From Adiantum capillus-veneris (lineage: Eukaryota; Streptophyta; Polypodiopsida; Polypodiales; Pteridaceae): a stretch of DNA of 64,000 bases. Each line of letters begins with the position of its first letter. Position 1 is the first letter of the stretch. This document shows, piece by piece, positions 34,411-44,639 of this stretch. Under the pieces are notes generated by a model that saw nothing but the letters and a program-made list of their open reading frames with translations, ran no database searches and was not told the origin of the DNA. The DNA lies in assembly GCA_014529385.2 (NCBI GenBank), contig CM043971.1:57728709-57792708 (forward strand), read 5' to 3'. Made by a program: the position numbers and the translations under genes.

Positions 34411-34758
34411 AGGTCACGTCCTCCCGGGCTTAGTCGCCAGCTGCTCCAGCACACGCCTGCTCACTTTCTCCGATTTCAGTGAGCTTTGGCAAGCGTTCGC
34501 AGGTCGACAAATATTTTGGGATAGCTCGAAGAGCTTGGTCTGCTCAGAATTTTGATTTGGGCTCATTTCGGCCTCCGTTTCCACTACGGACAGTACTGCA
34601 CAGGTTATTTCGTCATTTTGTGCAGATTTTCTGTCAGTGCCGTTTTCTGCATAACAGGTGCCTTATAGTCTTCTACGGTTTGTGCTATATAGCACAAGTT
34701 GTTCCCGCTCCATTTCTCCTATTTTCGGGCAGTTTTCACATCAGGTGCAGCATTTACC

Positions 34759-37700
34759 ATGGCTGACAACAACAACACAGATGTGTTCAAGATGTTTGCT
34801 GCTGAGGACAGGTTGGATGGGGACAACTACCCTATGTGGGCTTATATGATGCAACACGTTCTTGTGTCAAAAGGTGTCTGGAACATTGTGCAGGGCATTG
34901 ATGTACGTCCTGGTTCTGAAGATGTAGGCGATATTGAGGATGTTGCAGGTCTTGCTGCAAGGATTGCAGCTGTTAGAGTTGTTTTGCCTACAGCAGAACA
35001 AGCTCGTTGGGATGTTAAGGATGCGCAGGCTCATGCATTGATTGCGTTGTCTGTGAAGCGCACCATTATTCCTCACATCCGTTCAGCAAAATCTGCAAAA
35101 CAGGCTTGGGATATTCTAGAAGGTCTTTATGCAAGCCGCAATGAGGCTAAAATTGCTTTGCTGCGTAAAGAGCTAGAGTCGAAGATTATGCATGAGGAAG
35201 ATGATATGGACACTTTCCTTGCTAGTGTCAAGGATATCAATGAGCAACTCATTTCTGCAGGTGAAGTCATTTATGACAGTTCCCTTGTGCAGACTGTTCT
35301 TGATGCCTTACCAGATTCCTACCAGACTTTTGCTAGTACTTGGAGACTGATGACCCAAGGAAATCCTGAAGTTGTCAAGTTTGATGCATTATGCACATTG
35401 CTGTTGCAAGAGTCACTTTCTAGAAAAAACAGGACTAGGCAGCGTGCAGTTGAACAGGCTTTTATTGCTTCTCAAAGAAAGGGTGGTAACAGTAATGCAG
35501 CAACTTCTTATAGTTCTGCTGCGAGTGGCAAAAATTCTGTTCCTAATGCTTCTGCTGGCAGCACTTCGTCTGGCAATTCTGGTGATAAGGGCAAAAAGAA
35601 GATGCGTTGCCATTATTGTAAAGCCAATGATCACTTGATCAAGTCGTGTCCTAAGTTGAAGGCCAAAGAGGCTAAGAAGAAAGAGGGTGGTTCCACTGCA
35701 AATGCTGGTTCCACTACAAATGCAGCCATTGTTGAGTCTTCTGTGAAAGGAGATTGTGATGCTGATGTTGATGCAGAATGGGCTTTTAGCGCAGAGTGCA
35801 CTTACAATCCTGCTGTCCATGATGCATGCTTGTCAGTTGCTGTAGATTCACATGTGTGGTATTTCGACAGTGGTGCTACAAAGCACATTACCTCACATCG
35901 TGAATTGTTTACCTCTCTCGAGTCTGTCCCTCATGGGAATTCAGTCACTTGTGCCAACAACGCCTCTTATCCAGTTCAGGGAGTTGGAAAGATTGTGCTC
36001 ACTGCTGCTAATGGCAGTTCCTTCACACTTGTTGATGCACTTTATGTACCTGGGATCAAGAAGAATCTCTTGTCTGTATCCGCACTTGCTAGACTTGGAC
36101 TTGTAGTCAAATTTGTGGATGACAGATGTACAGTTCATGATCTCAGTTTTGGTGATGAAATTGTTGCATCTGGGCTTTTGTGCCGTGGGCTGTATAAGCT
36201 CACTTTGTATGACAAGTGTGGACAAAATTTTGCAAATGCTGTTGTAGATTCAAGGGCTATTTTAGATGCAAAACTTTGGCATGCACGTTTTGGTCATCTG
36301 AATTTTGCCAGTTTGCTGCGTTTGCAGAAATCTGATATGGTTGCTTCTTTGCCGCCTCTTGAAGCACCTATCAAACATGTTTGTGAAGGCTGTATTCTGG
36401 GTAAAATGCAGCGTTCTAAGTTTCCAAAGGATGGTTCAGTTAGGGCCACATGCAGGTTGCAGCTTGTGCATAGTGACGTTTGTGGGCCCATGCAAACTCC
36501 GTCCTTGGGCAATTACCTGTACTTCGTGACTTTCATTGATGATTACTCCAGGCATGCGTGGGTATTTCCGCTTAAAGCGAAGTCCGAAGTTTTTATGTGC
36601 TTCAAACAATTTTTGGCTATGGCTGAAAATGTCTCAAAATGTACTATGGGCACCCTCCGTTCCGATCGAGGGGGGGAGTATATGTCTCATGAATTTAATG
36701 CATTTCTGGCTAGTCGTGGGATAAAACACCAATGTACAGTGCCTTATACACCTCAGCAAAATGGTGTTGCTGCGAGGAAAAACAGGTCACTAATGGAAAT
36801 GGCACGATGTATGGTCAAAAGTCAAGCTTTGCCGCATTCTTTTTGGCTTGAGGCCATCATGTGTGCCACTTATGTACTTAACAGGTGTCCTACGAAAGCT
36901 TTGCAGTCTATTACTCCATATGAAGCATGGCATGATAGAAAACCTTCTATTGAGCACATGCGTGTTTTTGGCTGTTTGGCATATGCTTTGGTGCCACAAG
37001 TGCAGCGCAGAAAATTGGATGATAAGGCTGCCAAATGTATTTTTGTTGGTTATAGTGCTGAAAGCAAAGGTTACAGGTTGTATCATCCGCAGACAAAACG
37101 TATTTTGGTTTCACGGGATGTAGTGTTTGTGGAAGATTCTGTTCAACCCTTGCTGTCATGTACTAGAGACAGTAATGTAAGCTCACAGGACATTTATGAC
37201 ACTTTGTTGCCTCTTTTCAGTGGTGGAAATACGAATGTAAGTTCCAATGAGGCAAATGTACAGCCTATGGGGGTTTCTGAAAATGTTTTAGAACAGCCTA
37301 TTACTGATGCAGATGTACATGATGTACTTGATGAGGAAAGGGCTGAAAATGAGCAGGCTAGAGGTATGCCAAAATGGCTGGTGCACACTTTGCGTGACAG
37401 TAAATTGGATGCACCTTTATCTAGTCGTACTCGTTCAGGCTCTCGCCATGCATCTTATGCATCAGATTGTTATGCTTTGGCTGTGTCTAGTTTACATGAT
37501 GTTGAGGAGCCTCTGTCTTTTGATGAAGCACAGAATTCAGAAAATTGGATTGCTGCCATGAAATCAGAATATGATGCACTTATAGAGAATGACACATGGA
37601 CTTTATGTGATTTGCCTCCTGGCAAAAAAGCCATTGGTACGAAGTGGGTTTACAAGTTGAAACGCAAGCCGGATGGTGAGATCGATCGCCATAAGGCTCG

Positions 37701-39045
37701 ACTTGTTGCAAAGGGTTATGCACAACAAAAAGGCATAGATTATGAAGAGACTTTTGCTCCCACTTGTCGTATGACTACTGTGCGTTTTCTATGTGCATTG
37801 GCAGCTCATTTTGGTTGGGATGTACATCAATCAGACATTGTTACTGCTTTCTTGAATGGTGACATATTTGAGGAAGTTTATGTAACGCAGCCTCGCGGTT
37901 TTGTCATAAAAGGACAAGAGGACAAAGTGTGCAAATGTAAGAAGGCTTTGTATGGGTTGAAGCAATCTCCTCGTGCTTGGTATGAGAAAGCTGACACTCA
38001 TTTGGTTAAACGAGGCTTTCGTAACAGTCCAACAAAAAGCACATTGTATGTAAAGCGTGAGGATGATATATTTCTCATTGTGGTTCTTTATGTTGATGAT
38101 TTGCTGATCACTGGACCAAATGAGAGACATATTGCTGAATTTAAGGCTGATTTGAATGCTACTTTCAAGATGAAAGATTTGGGGCTGTTGCATCATTACT
38201 TGGGTATACAGTTTAAGCAGTGTGATGGTGGTATTGCCTTGTGTCAGAAAAGTTACATAGAGACATTGCTATGTAAGTTTGGACTTGAGGATTGCAAACC
38301 TATTGCCACTCCCATGGAAACAGGTTTGAAGTTGAGTCTACATGATGCTGGCGATCCTGCTGATGTCACTCTTTACCAAACTGTTGTTGGCTGCCTCATT
38401 TATGTATGCAACACGAGGCCAGATATTCAGTTTGCAGTCTCGCAGGTCAGCAGATTTATGCATAGCCCAGGGTCTAAGCATTGGCAGGCTGTCAAGAGGA
38501 TTTTCCGCTACCTTAGTGGCACTTTACATCTTGGCTTGTTTTATCCCAAGGGGGGATCATTGCCGCCAGACTTACATGCTTTTTCGGACTCAGATTGGGC
38601 TGGTTGTTTTGACACACGAGTGTCCACAAGTGGTTTTTGTTTCATGCTTGGCAGTTCATGTATATCATGGTTGAGCAAGAAGCAACCTACTGTGGCCACT
38701 TCGAGTTGTGAGGCTGAGTACAGGGCAGTCTTCACAGCTACGGTTGAGTGTGTATGGCTCAGACGCCTTATGGCTGACTTGGGTGTTGGACAGGACACTG
38801 CCAACACTATCTACACTGACAGTCAGAGCGCATTGGCAGTTGCGAGGAACCCAGTTTTTCATGCTCGCACAAAGCACATTGAGGTGCATTACCACTATGT
38901 CAGGGAGAGGCTCTCAGCAGGAGAGATCAGCTTGGCTTATGTGCCAACACAGGACAACCTTGCAGATCTTTTCACAAAGGCATTGTCTTGTGAGAAGCTT
39001 GAAGCTTTCCGCAAAGCTTTGGGCTTACTCCCCTTTGTGGACTGA
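34759..39045 (+). CDS. Copia-3 Gag-Pol polyprotein, 1428 aa, integrase active site altered
   Basis: Start chosen at 34759 (accATGGct, strong context, MADNNNTDVFKMF); the frame is open from 34699. Order: UBN2-type Gag (about 20-260); zinc knuckle CHYCKANDHLIKSC (284-297); protease with DSG at 370-372; pre-integrase zinc domain (HARFGH from 508, HVCEGC); integrase with Asp573 (VHSDVCGP) and Asp636 (SDRGGEY); RT with YVDD at 1111-1114; RNase H (SDSDWAG near 1277, then SWLSKKQPTVATSSCEAEY). The third catalytic integrase residue, expected 36 positions after Asp636, is Ala672 (NGVAARKNRSL). The relatives Copia-1 and Copia-2 have Glu there. All other catalytic motifs look intact. Gag, protease, RT and RNase H should be functional; strand transfer by this integrase should not be. 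Confidence 0.95.
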   Translation: MADNNNTDVFKMFAAEDRLDGDNYPMWAYMMQHVLVSKGVWNIVQGIDVRPGSEDVGDIEDVAGLAARIAAVRVVLPTAEQARWDVKDAQAHALIALSVKRTIIPHIRSAKSAKQAWDILEGLYASRNEAKIALLRKELESKIMHEEDDMDTFLASVKDINEQLISAGEVIYDSSLVQTVLDALPDSYQTFASTWRLMTQGNPEVVKFDALCTLLLQESLSRKNRTRQRAVEQAFIASQRKGGNSNAATSYSSAASGKNSVPNASAGSTSSGNSGDKGKKKMRCHYCKANDHLIKSCPKLKAKEAKKKEGGSTANAGSTTNAAIVESSVKGDCDADVDAEWAFSAECTYNPAVHDACLSVAVDSHVWYFDSGATKHITSHRELFTSLESVPHGNSVTCANNASYPVQGVGKIVLTAANGSSFTLVDALYVPGIKKNLLSVSALARLGLVVKFVDDRCTVHDLSFGDEIVASGLLCRGLYKLTLYDKCGQNFANAVVDSRAILDAKLWHARFGHLNFASLLRLQKSDMVASLPPLEAPIKHVCEGCILGKMQRSKFPKDGSVRATCRLQLVHSDVCGPMQTPSLGNYLYFVTFIDDYSRHAWVFPLKAKSEVFMCFKQFLAMAENVSKCTMGTLRSDRGGEYMSHEFNAFLASRGIKHQCTVPYTPQQNGVAARKNRSLMEMARCMVKSQALPHSFWLEAIMCATYVLNRCPTKALQSITPYEAWHDRKPSIEHMRVFGCLAYALVPQVQRRKLDDKAAKCIFVGYSAESKGYRLYHPQTKRILVSRDVVFVEDSVQPLLSCTRDSNVSSQDIYDTLLPLFSGGNTNVSSNEANVQPMGVSENVLEQPITDADVHDVLDEERAENEQARGMPKWLVHTLRDSKLDAPLSSRTRSGSRHASYASDCYALAVSSLHDVEEPLSFDEAQNSENWIAAMKSEYDALIENDTWTLCDLPPGKKAIGTKWVYKLKRKPDGEIDRHKARLVAKGYAQQKGIDYEETFAPTCRMTTVRFLCALAAHFGWDVHQSDIVTAFLNGDIFEEVYVTQPRGFVIKGQEDKVCKCKKALYGLKQSPRAWYEKADTHLVKRGFRNSPTKSTLYVKREDDIFLIVVLYVDDLLITGPNERHIAEFKADLNATFKMKDLGLLHHYLGIQFKQCDGGIALCQKSYIETLLCKFGLEDCKPIATPMETGLKLSLHDAGDPADVTLYQTVVGCLIYVCNTRPDIQFAVSQVSRFMHSPGSKHWQAVKRIFRYLSGTLHLGLFYPKGGSLPPDLHAFSDSDWAGCFDTRVSTSGFCFMLGSSCISWLSKKQPTVATSSCEAEYRAVFTATVECVWLRRLMADLGVGQDTANTIYTDSQSALAVARNPVFHARTKHIEVHYHYVRERLSAGEISLAYVPTQDNLADLFTKALSCEKLEAFRKALGLLPFVD

Positions 39046-39108
39046 TCCTGTCCTCAGGGCATGGCACTTCCCTTTACTCATGTGCCAGCTCTCGTTCACC
39101 GCATCACT

Positions 39109-39120
39109 CCAGGGGGGATT
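39109..39120 (+). other. polypurine tract of Copia-3
   Basis: CAGGGGGGATT lies directly before the 3' LTR. The 63 bases from the stop codon to it are a short 3' UTR. Confidence 0.8.
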
Positions 39121-39347
39121 TGTTACCATATACATGTGGTAGTGATGTGTGTGAACACACTAGGACCGCCGGGGCATTTTTTCCCTCTTTAGGAGGTTTT
39201 TTCCCCCGTGCATTGTATATACGCCCATCACTCTAGGGCTATCTATCTTTCCATTGCACACTAAGGAATACACTCTCTATTGTGTACCTTGAGCTTCCTT
39301 CGTCTTCTCCAAGCTGTGTGTGTTTCTCTGCAACCCTAATTCCAACA
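39121..39347 (+). repeat. 3' LTR of Copia-3
   Basis: 227 bp; no difference from 34170-34396 was seen by eye. Followed by TSD GTTGC (39348-39352). Confidence 0.95.
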
Positions 39348-39352
39348 GTTGC

Positions 39353-39848
39353 TGAATGGCCATCATTACTGAACTGCTACTGGAGGTTAATAGGTGCTGA
39401 CATATTGGTATGCATGTCTTCATAAATGCCATTACTTCTCCGTACGTGTTCTTTGGCTTCTCCAGCATCAAAATTCTTTGTGTGGAAAAAGAATTAGCTT
39501 ACGCTTTTGCTCTTTGACTATTCTTTTGATCCTGGTCGACAGCGACGTAGGCACCTGCATGAATTGATTTTCTCTACAATGCTAGTGTTGCATCTCCTTG
39601 GAGCTACACATTGACCAAATCACTGTCACGGACACCATATTCTGCATTGAATTGGTCATGAGAGACATTTATGTCATCAAATTTTCAGATAAGCTATCAA
39701 CAAAGCTGGACAAGGAGTGAGACTGAAGCCAACGGCTCATCAAACCATGACTTGCACTAGTGGCAATATTCCCCAATGCCTTTCTTTCGACATTGAGCTG
39801 TCTGCCACTAATCCCCTCACACTCTGTGCTAAAAGTGCAAGCAACTAA
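39353..39848. other. unassigned flank of Copia-3
   Basis: On the minus strand 39277-39471 includes a short open stretch (LEKPKNTYGEVMAFMKTCIP) that reads into the Copia-3 TSD and is not convincingly Copia Gag. It could be host coding sequence or another element. Nothing else was recognised. Confidence 0.3.
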
Positions 39849-40022
39849 CACTAAAGTAGCTGGCTTAATTACAAATTTGCGGGAGCGGCAATAACTGCGG
39901 CTATGAACGCGGTAGTGGTTTCTCAGCAATAAGCGCGGTAATAGTTGTGGCAATATACCCGCTGCTATTACCGCGACCTTTGCCGCTGCTATTACCGCGC
40001 TTATTGCCGCTACACGCCAATT

Positions 40023-40087
40023 CAAAAATAAAGGTGCTCATTTGGGCACCCAAATTTGCGTGGCCCAAATGAGCGCCTTTATTTTTG
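40023..40087. repeat. 25-bp inverted repeat, 15-bp loop
   Basis: The arms at 40023-40047 and 40063-40087 pair with a single mismatch. It lies just inside the subterminal repeats of CACTA-A. Confidence 0.85.
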
Positions 40088-40628
40088 ACCTGCATAAAAC
40101 AATGAAACATCAATTGTTTTTTGGAAGAGTATAAAAAATGCCAATGAACTGAAATTGAATTTACTTTACCTTGACAATTAAAAATGTAGAAGATCAACTA
40201 TTTGAAAAAGTTACAATAAAAAGTAAATAGTTATATATACATTGTGCCACATTGGGACTTTACGAAAGTTTTGACAAAACATCTTTCTATCTAATCCTCC
40301 TCTATCTCGTCGTCGTCCAGAGGCACGTATGTTGGATCACTTTGACTCTACATAAACTCAAACCAAATTAAACAATTATCCACAGCTCAAAACAATTGAT
40401 ACAAAATTACTTGTTTAAACTTACCGCTTATAGTGGTCCAACCGCCGCATCAAATTGCTCGCGAAAGATGTGGTTGTTTTCGAACAACCATCGCCAAGTA
40501 TCAAATTTTGTATGTCGCTACCGATACTTGACCATCTCTCTGGTTGGTCAAGACAGAGTGACATTTTCCTAAGTTAGCAATAACAATACCAAATCATCAA
40601 CTACAATCTTTATAATCACCGATCGACA

Positions 40629-41458
40629 TTATAATTCAAATAATCTTACATAGTTATCCTTCCAAGCTCCCTTGCCTACTGAGCCATAGTGCTTGGGAGT
40701 TTGTTTTGCACGGGCCTCGCGTTGTTGTCTGTATGATGAGCCCGTCGCATCTTGATCGCTCTTCTCTTGCATTGCCCACTCCCACTCCACATTTGCCATG
40801 TTGCCACCGCGGTAACTCCTGTCTAGATCTCTGACCTGGTTGGCTCCTGCGCGCCGCACATTGGACTGCTTGTTTTTTAAAATTGTCTTTATTTAGCCCT
40901 CCAACCATTGTTGTGAAAAAAGTTGATCGGGGGCGTTTGGAAATCTAGCTAAGAGAGCGTCCTCAATGTACCATGTATGATTGGGCAGTTGGTCTCTAAA
41001 CTTTATTAAACAATTCTTATACGTTGAATGTATAAGAATTTGTAGATGGCGTCGAAATGTCTTGTCCTGTGCTGTGCAGAAATCCACCTCCCCACAATAT
41101 TTAACCCTGTAGTAGCACCCATGCGTGTCTGGATGCACCGGTGCGCAGTATTCTTGTCCTCTGCATCAGGCGCGGCACGCTCTGAAAGTGGGGATTCCGT
41201 TCCCCCGCCACTACCAAAACATGCGAAACCACAAGATCCGTCGCCGCTTCGTCTCTCACAGCGCTTGCTGCCTTGAGACGAGCGTCGACGCGCGCTGCTA
41301 GAGGAAGTCCATCGACGATGTTCTATCGAAGCCAAAGTGGAATGGAGTGGCGTAGGACCCTCTGATGCCATGGGAGTAGGACCCTGTGATGCAAGGGGAG
41401 TATGCGATGGAATAGGAGTAGGAAGATAGGAAGGGAGAGTAGAGGGAGGTGCCGTCAC
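40629..41458 (-). pseudogene. CACTA-A second-ORF protein, broken
   Basis: Three minus-strand frames read as one protein with frame changes or introns: a Ser/Pro/Thr-rich N-terminus (41006-41458), a middle segment (HTWYIEDALLARFPNAPDQL, 40893-41138) and a charged C-terminus (NVEWEWAMQEKSDQDATGSS, 40629-40859). The layout resembles the plant En/Spm-type second protein thought to bind element ends, but no diagnostic motif was certain. Confidence 0.4.
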
Positions 41459-41951
41459 TGCGAGGCTCTGTAGGTAAGGAGTCCCTCCCTGACTCCCCCA
41501 TGGTGTAGTCTGTGGAGAAATTCCTAGGTCGCAAGCTGCTGCGGAGTGTAGTGGCCAAACAAATCCTCCATCGAACGGAGGTACTCCTCTCGTAAAGAGA
41601 TAGCCCGTTGTATGTCAGGATCTATGACCGGTGGAGGAATCTGAGAACGGTAGGTGTAGGATGGCCATGCCTGCAAATAACAAAAAAAAACCTATGACAC
41701 TCATAATTTATGGTTAACTACTTAGAAACATTATTTATTTCTTTGATTGTTCTCACCGACTCAAGACTCGGGTCCACTAGAGGTGATGTCCACCCCGATT
41801 GGGAGCCCACCTGAGATGTGAACGAACCAAAAGAAGAGCCAGCTGGCTGCTCCTCACCAGTTGGTCTCTCGTCTAACATTTACATTACAAAGAGCAATAT
41901 AAGATTAAGCTTTTCACCCTACTCACTCATCTATAAATACGTACACAAGTA

Positions 41952-42715
41952 TATTAGCACACAAACACGTAGATACATATACATACTAGTAGACCTAAGT
42001 AGACGCTAGTAGTGCCAAAGGTCAACTGCACTTCTTTAGATATCATCGCAGTCTCAACCGTGGTAAAACCAAAGGTACGTTGCGGTAATCCATGCATGAG
42101 TGGATCAATGACCGCAACGCGATGATTAAAAAAGGACTATACCCAAGAGGAAGCGTTTAACCTTCGGATGCTATGCTCCCGTACTTAGTGCCTACATACA
42201 TGCATAAATAAATAATAGATGTACACACATATATATGTTATGGTTGTAAATGTAGCCATCGTTTTGTGTTGGCTGTATCTAGATTCAACGTCTAAGTGAT
42301 CAATTGATTGTAACATTACAATTCTCTCCCAGAGGATATATATATTAGCACACAAACGCGTAGATACATATACATACTAGTAGACCTAAGTAGAGGCTAG
42401 TAGTGCCAAAGGTCAACTGCACCTCTTTAGATATCATCGCAGTGTCAACCGTGGTAAAACCAAAGGTACATTGCGGTAATCCATGCATGAGTGGATCAAT
42501 GACCACAACACCACGATTAAAAAAGGACTATACCCAAGAGGAAGCGTCTAACCTTCGGGTGCTATGTTCCCGTACTTAGTGTCTACAAACATGCATAAAC
42601 AGATATATATGTACACACATAAGGTTGTAAATGTAGCCATCATTTTGTGTTGGTTGCACCTAAATTCGACGTCTAAGTGATCAATTGATCGTAACATTAC
42701 AATTCTAATGTAATG
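41952..42715. repeat. 391-bp tandem duplication
   Basis: 41952-42342 is repeated from 42343 to about 42705 with roughly 90% or higher similarity by eye, from tattagcacacaaac through gtaacattacaattct. No coding frame. The neighbouring stretches 41800-41951 and 42716-42853 hold nothing recognised. Confidence 0.9.
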
Positions 42716-42877
42716 CAGTAAGTAATTCTATTTCTCTCACTGAGTCTCTCTCTCTATCCCTCTCGCTCTCCCCTTCTTGGTCGTGCAGTTGAAGTACGAA
42801 GCGGAAGCTCCATCCCAGAGTCATGTCTACGCCTCCATGTAAAGCAAGCACTCTCAGAGCGAGATGAGAAGCCAAAC

Positions 42878-43160
42878 ATGGATGACATCTTCTGCCGAGG
42901 CATGGAGGTTTCGGCTAAGGTCATGGTGGCTTTGGACTTGGGCACCACTTTTTCGGGCTTCACGTACGTCCACAAGAGCGACCCCAGGGACATCCACCAT
43001 GTCCTGGATTGGCCTCACAAACTGAGGCAGTCGCTTCATCCCGTTATTGCAAACACAGACCAGCATGTTTTACAAGTGGAACCCCTTGTCTTCTACCTAC
43101 ACCCTCCAAGCTTGGGGATGGGTTTCCCTTCGCTCAACAAAGCGTCCTCGCCTTGAAGGT
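42878..43160 (+). pseudogene. HSPA12/Hsp70-like N-terminal exon fragment
   Basis: The frame from 42878 begins MDDIFCRGMEVSAKVMVALD and continues with the Hsp70-superfamily phosphate-1 loop LDLGTTFSGFTYVHK. This is close to the [AV]IDFGTT-x-SG-x-AY signature of HSPA12-type ATPases. After about 43030 the expected continuation is in another frame (SMFYKWNPLSS then LQAWGW), so a one-base shift breaks it. Sequence beyond 43200 is microsatellite, so the rest of the ATPase domain is missing. It is either a pseudogene fragment or a gene piece captured between CACTA elements. Family recognition rests on the phosphate-1 motif and the LQAWGW segment. Confidence 0.6.
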
Positions 43161-43228
43161 AATCTTGGTGCTGGTTGCTTAGGTATCCCTTTGGAGCCCA
43201 ATTTTCATGTCCTTAACTTCTTTCTCTA

Positions 43229-43303
43229 GCTCTCTCCTTCTTTCCCCTCTTTTTCTCTCTCTCCCTATCTCTCTCTCTTTCCCTCTTTCCCTCTTCCTAT
43301 TTA

Positions 43304-43360
<57 letters not shown>

Positions 43361-43379
43361 ATCTACTCTCTCTCTTTCC

Positions 43380-43436
<57 letters not shown>

Positions 43437-43564
43437 TTTCCCTCCCTCTATCTACTTTCTCTCCCTCTTTCCCTCTCTCTCTCTTTCTCTCCCTCTCTCC
43501 CTCTATCTCTCTCTCTTTCTATCTATTTCTCCTCTCTATCTCTTTCTCTCTCTCTTTCCCTCTT

Positions 43565-43606
<42 letters not shown>

Positions 43607-43755
43607 ATCTATTTCTCTCTCTCTATCTCTTTCTCTCCCTCTCTCCCTCTCTCTCTCTCTCCATCTCTCTCTTTCTCTCCCTCTTTCCCTCTCTCCCTCT
43701 ATCTCTCTCTCTCTCTATTTCTCTCTCTCTCTCTCTATCTCTTTCTCTCCCTCTT

Positions 43756-43793
<38 letters not shown>

Positions 43794-43848
43794 CCTCTTT
43801 CCCTCTCTCCCTCTATCTCTCTCTCTCTCTCTCTTTCTCTCCTTCTCT

Positions 43849-43890
<42 letters not shown>

Positions 43891-43965
43891 CTATCTCTCC
43901 CTCTATCCCTATCCCTATCTCTCTATCTCTCTCCCTCTTTCCCTATTTCTATCTCTCTCTCTCTT

Positions 43966-44060
<95 letters not shown>

Positions 44061-44130
44061 TTCTATTTATCTACCTCTATCCCTCTTTCTCTCTCACTCT
44101 CTCTATCTAACTTTTCTCTCCCTCTTTGTC

Positions 44131-44183
<53 letters not shown>

Positions 44184-44195
44184 ATTTATCTCTTT
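43229..44195. repeat. about 1-kb CT-rich microsatellite with (AT)n core
   Basis: Nearly pure pyrimidine (CTCT with CCCT and TTTC interruptions) from 43229, a (AT)n tract at 44011-44058, then CT again to about 44180. The long Ser/Leu-rich plus-strand frame here is an artefact of the repeat. Confidence 0.98.
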
Positions 44196-44639
44196 CGCTC
44201 TCTCTATTCTATCTAACACTATCCAAACAATCATTTCCAAAACGTGCATAACAAATCAATCATTCTCAAACGTGCGTAGCAAAGCAACCATTTCAAACAA
44301 GCCGTGCGAAGCAACCATTTCCTAATGAACGAGGTATGTTATGGATTCTCTATTTTCTCTAATTTTTTTTATTTGTGTGTGTGTGTGTGTGTGTGTAGTA
44401 GAAAACAAAAGGGGAAGAGGAAGGATGTGCTTTTGTGCTTACCTCTTCTTTATAGGGCGGTTGAGCTTCGACTAAGTTGAGCTTCCAAAGACGATGCGGA
44501 ATACCCCCTTGCCGAAACTTGGACGAAACCCTCTTCGACGAAACTTGAGAAGCTTGGAGAAGGAGATAGGGGAAAGGGGGGGGGGAGCTTGGGAGCGATG
44601 GCAAAGAGCAAGAACGCAGGGTATGCTGCAAAAACGCGG
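44196..44639. other. stretch without recognised gene
   Basis: Contains short direct repeats around aagcaaccatttc (44280-44325) and a (GT)n tract at 44376-44397. Short ORFs on both strands are not recognised. Confidence 0.4.

Larger units (their letters stand above)
34170..39347 (+). mobile_element. Copia-3: structurally complete, very young Copia element
   Basis: 5178 bp with two LTRs of 227 bp that I read as identical, an exact 5-bp TSD (GTTGC), an initiator-Met PBS, a PPT and a single open polyprotein. By structure it is the only complete retroelement here with an unbroken frame. Identical LTRs mean insertion very recently on an evolutionary scale. Its integrase, however, carries Ala in place of the catalytic Glu (codon 36772-36774). 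Confidence 0.95.
39849..41800 (-). mobile_element. CACTA-A: second-ORF end of a CACTA-like element
   Basis: A candidate terminus CACTAAAGTAGC at 39849 is followed by subterminal repeats of the gcggtaata / ttaccgcg type (39880-40015), the same kind seen at CACTA-B. Minus-strand ORFs inside (41006-41458, 40893-41138, 40629-40859) have a Pro/Thr/Ser-rich repeat (SQGPTPMASEGPTP) and Trp-containing motifs resembling the second ORF of CACTA-C (EGPTPMGGTPMGGETPT). No transposase ORF is seen on this strand upstream, so the element is partial or shuffled. Confidence 0.5.

Noticed and set aside
36794-37159. Antisense ORFs inside Copia-3
   Set aside because: Shadow frames of the polyprotein, with no independent support.
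43207-44325. 372-codon Ser/Leu-rich ORF
   Set aside because: Translation of CT and AT microsatellite. No start context or conserved domain.
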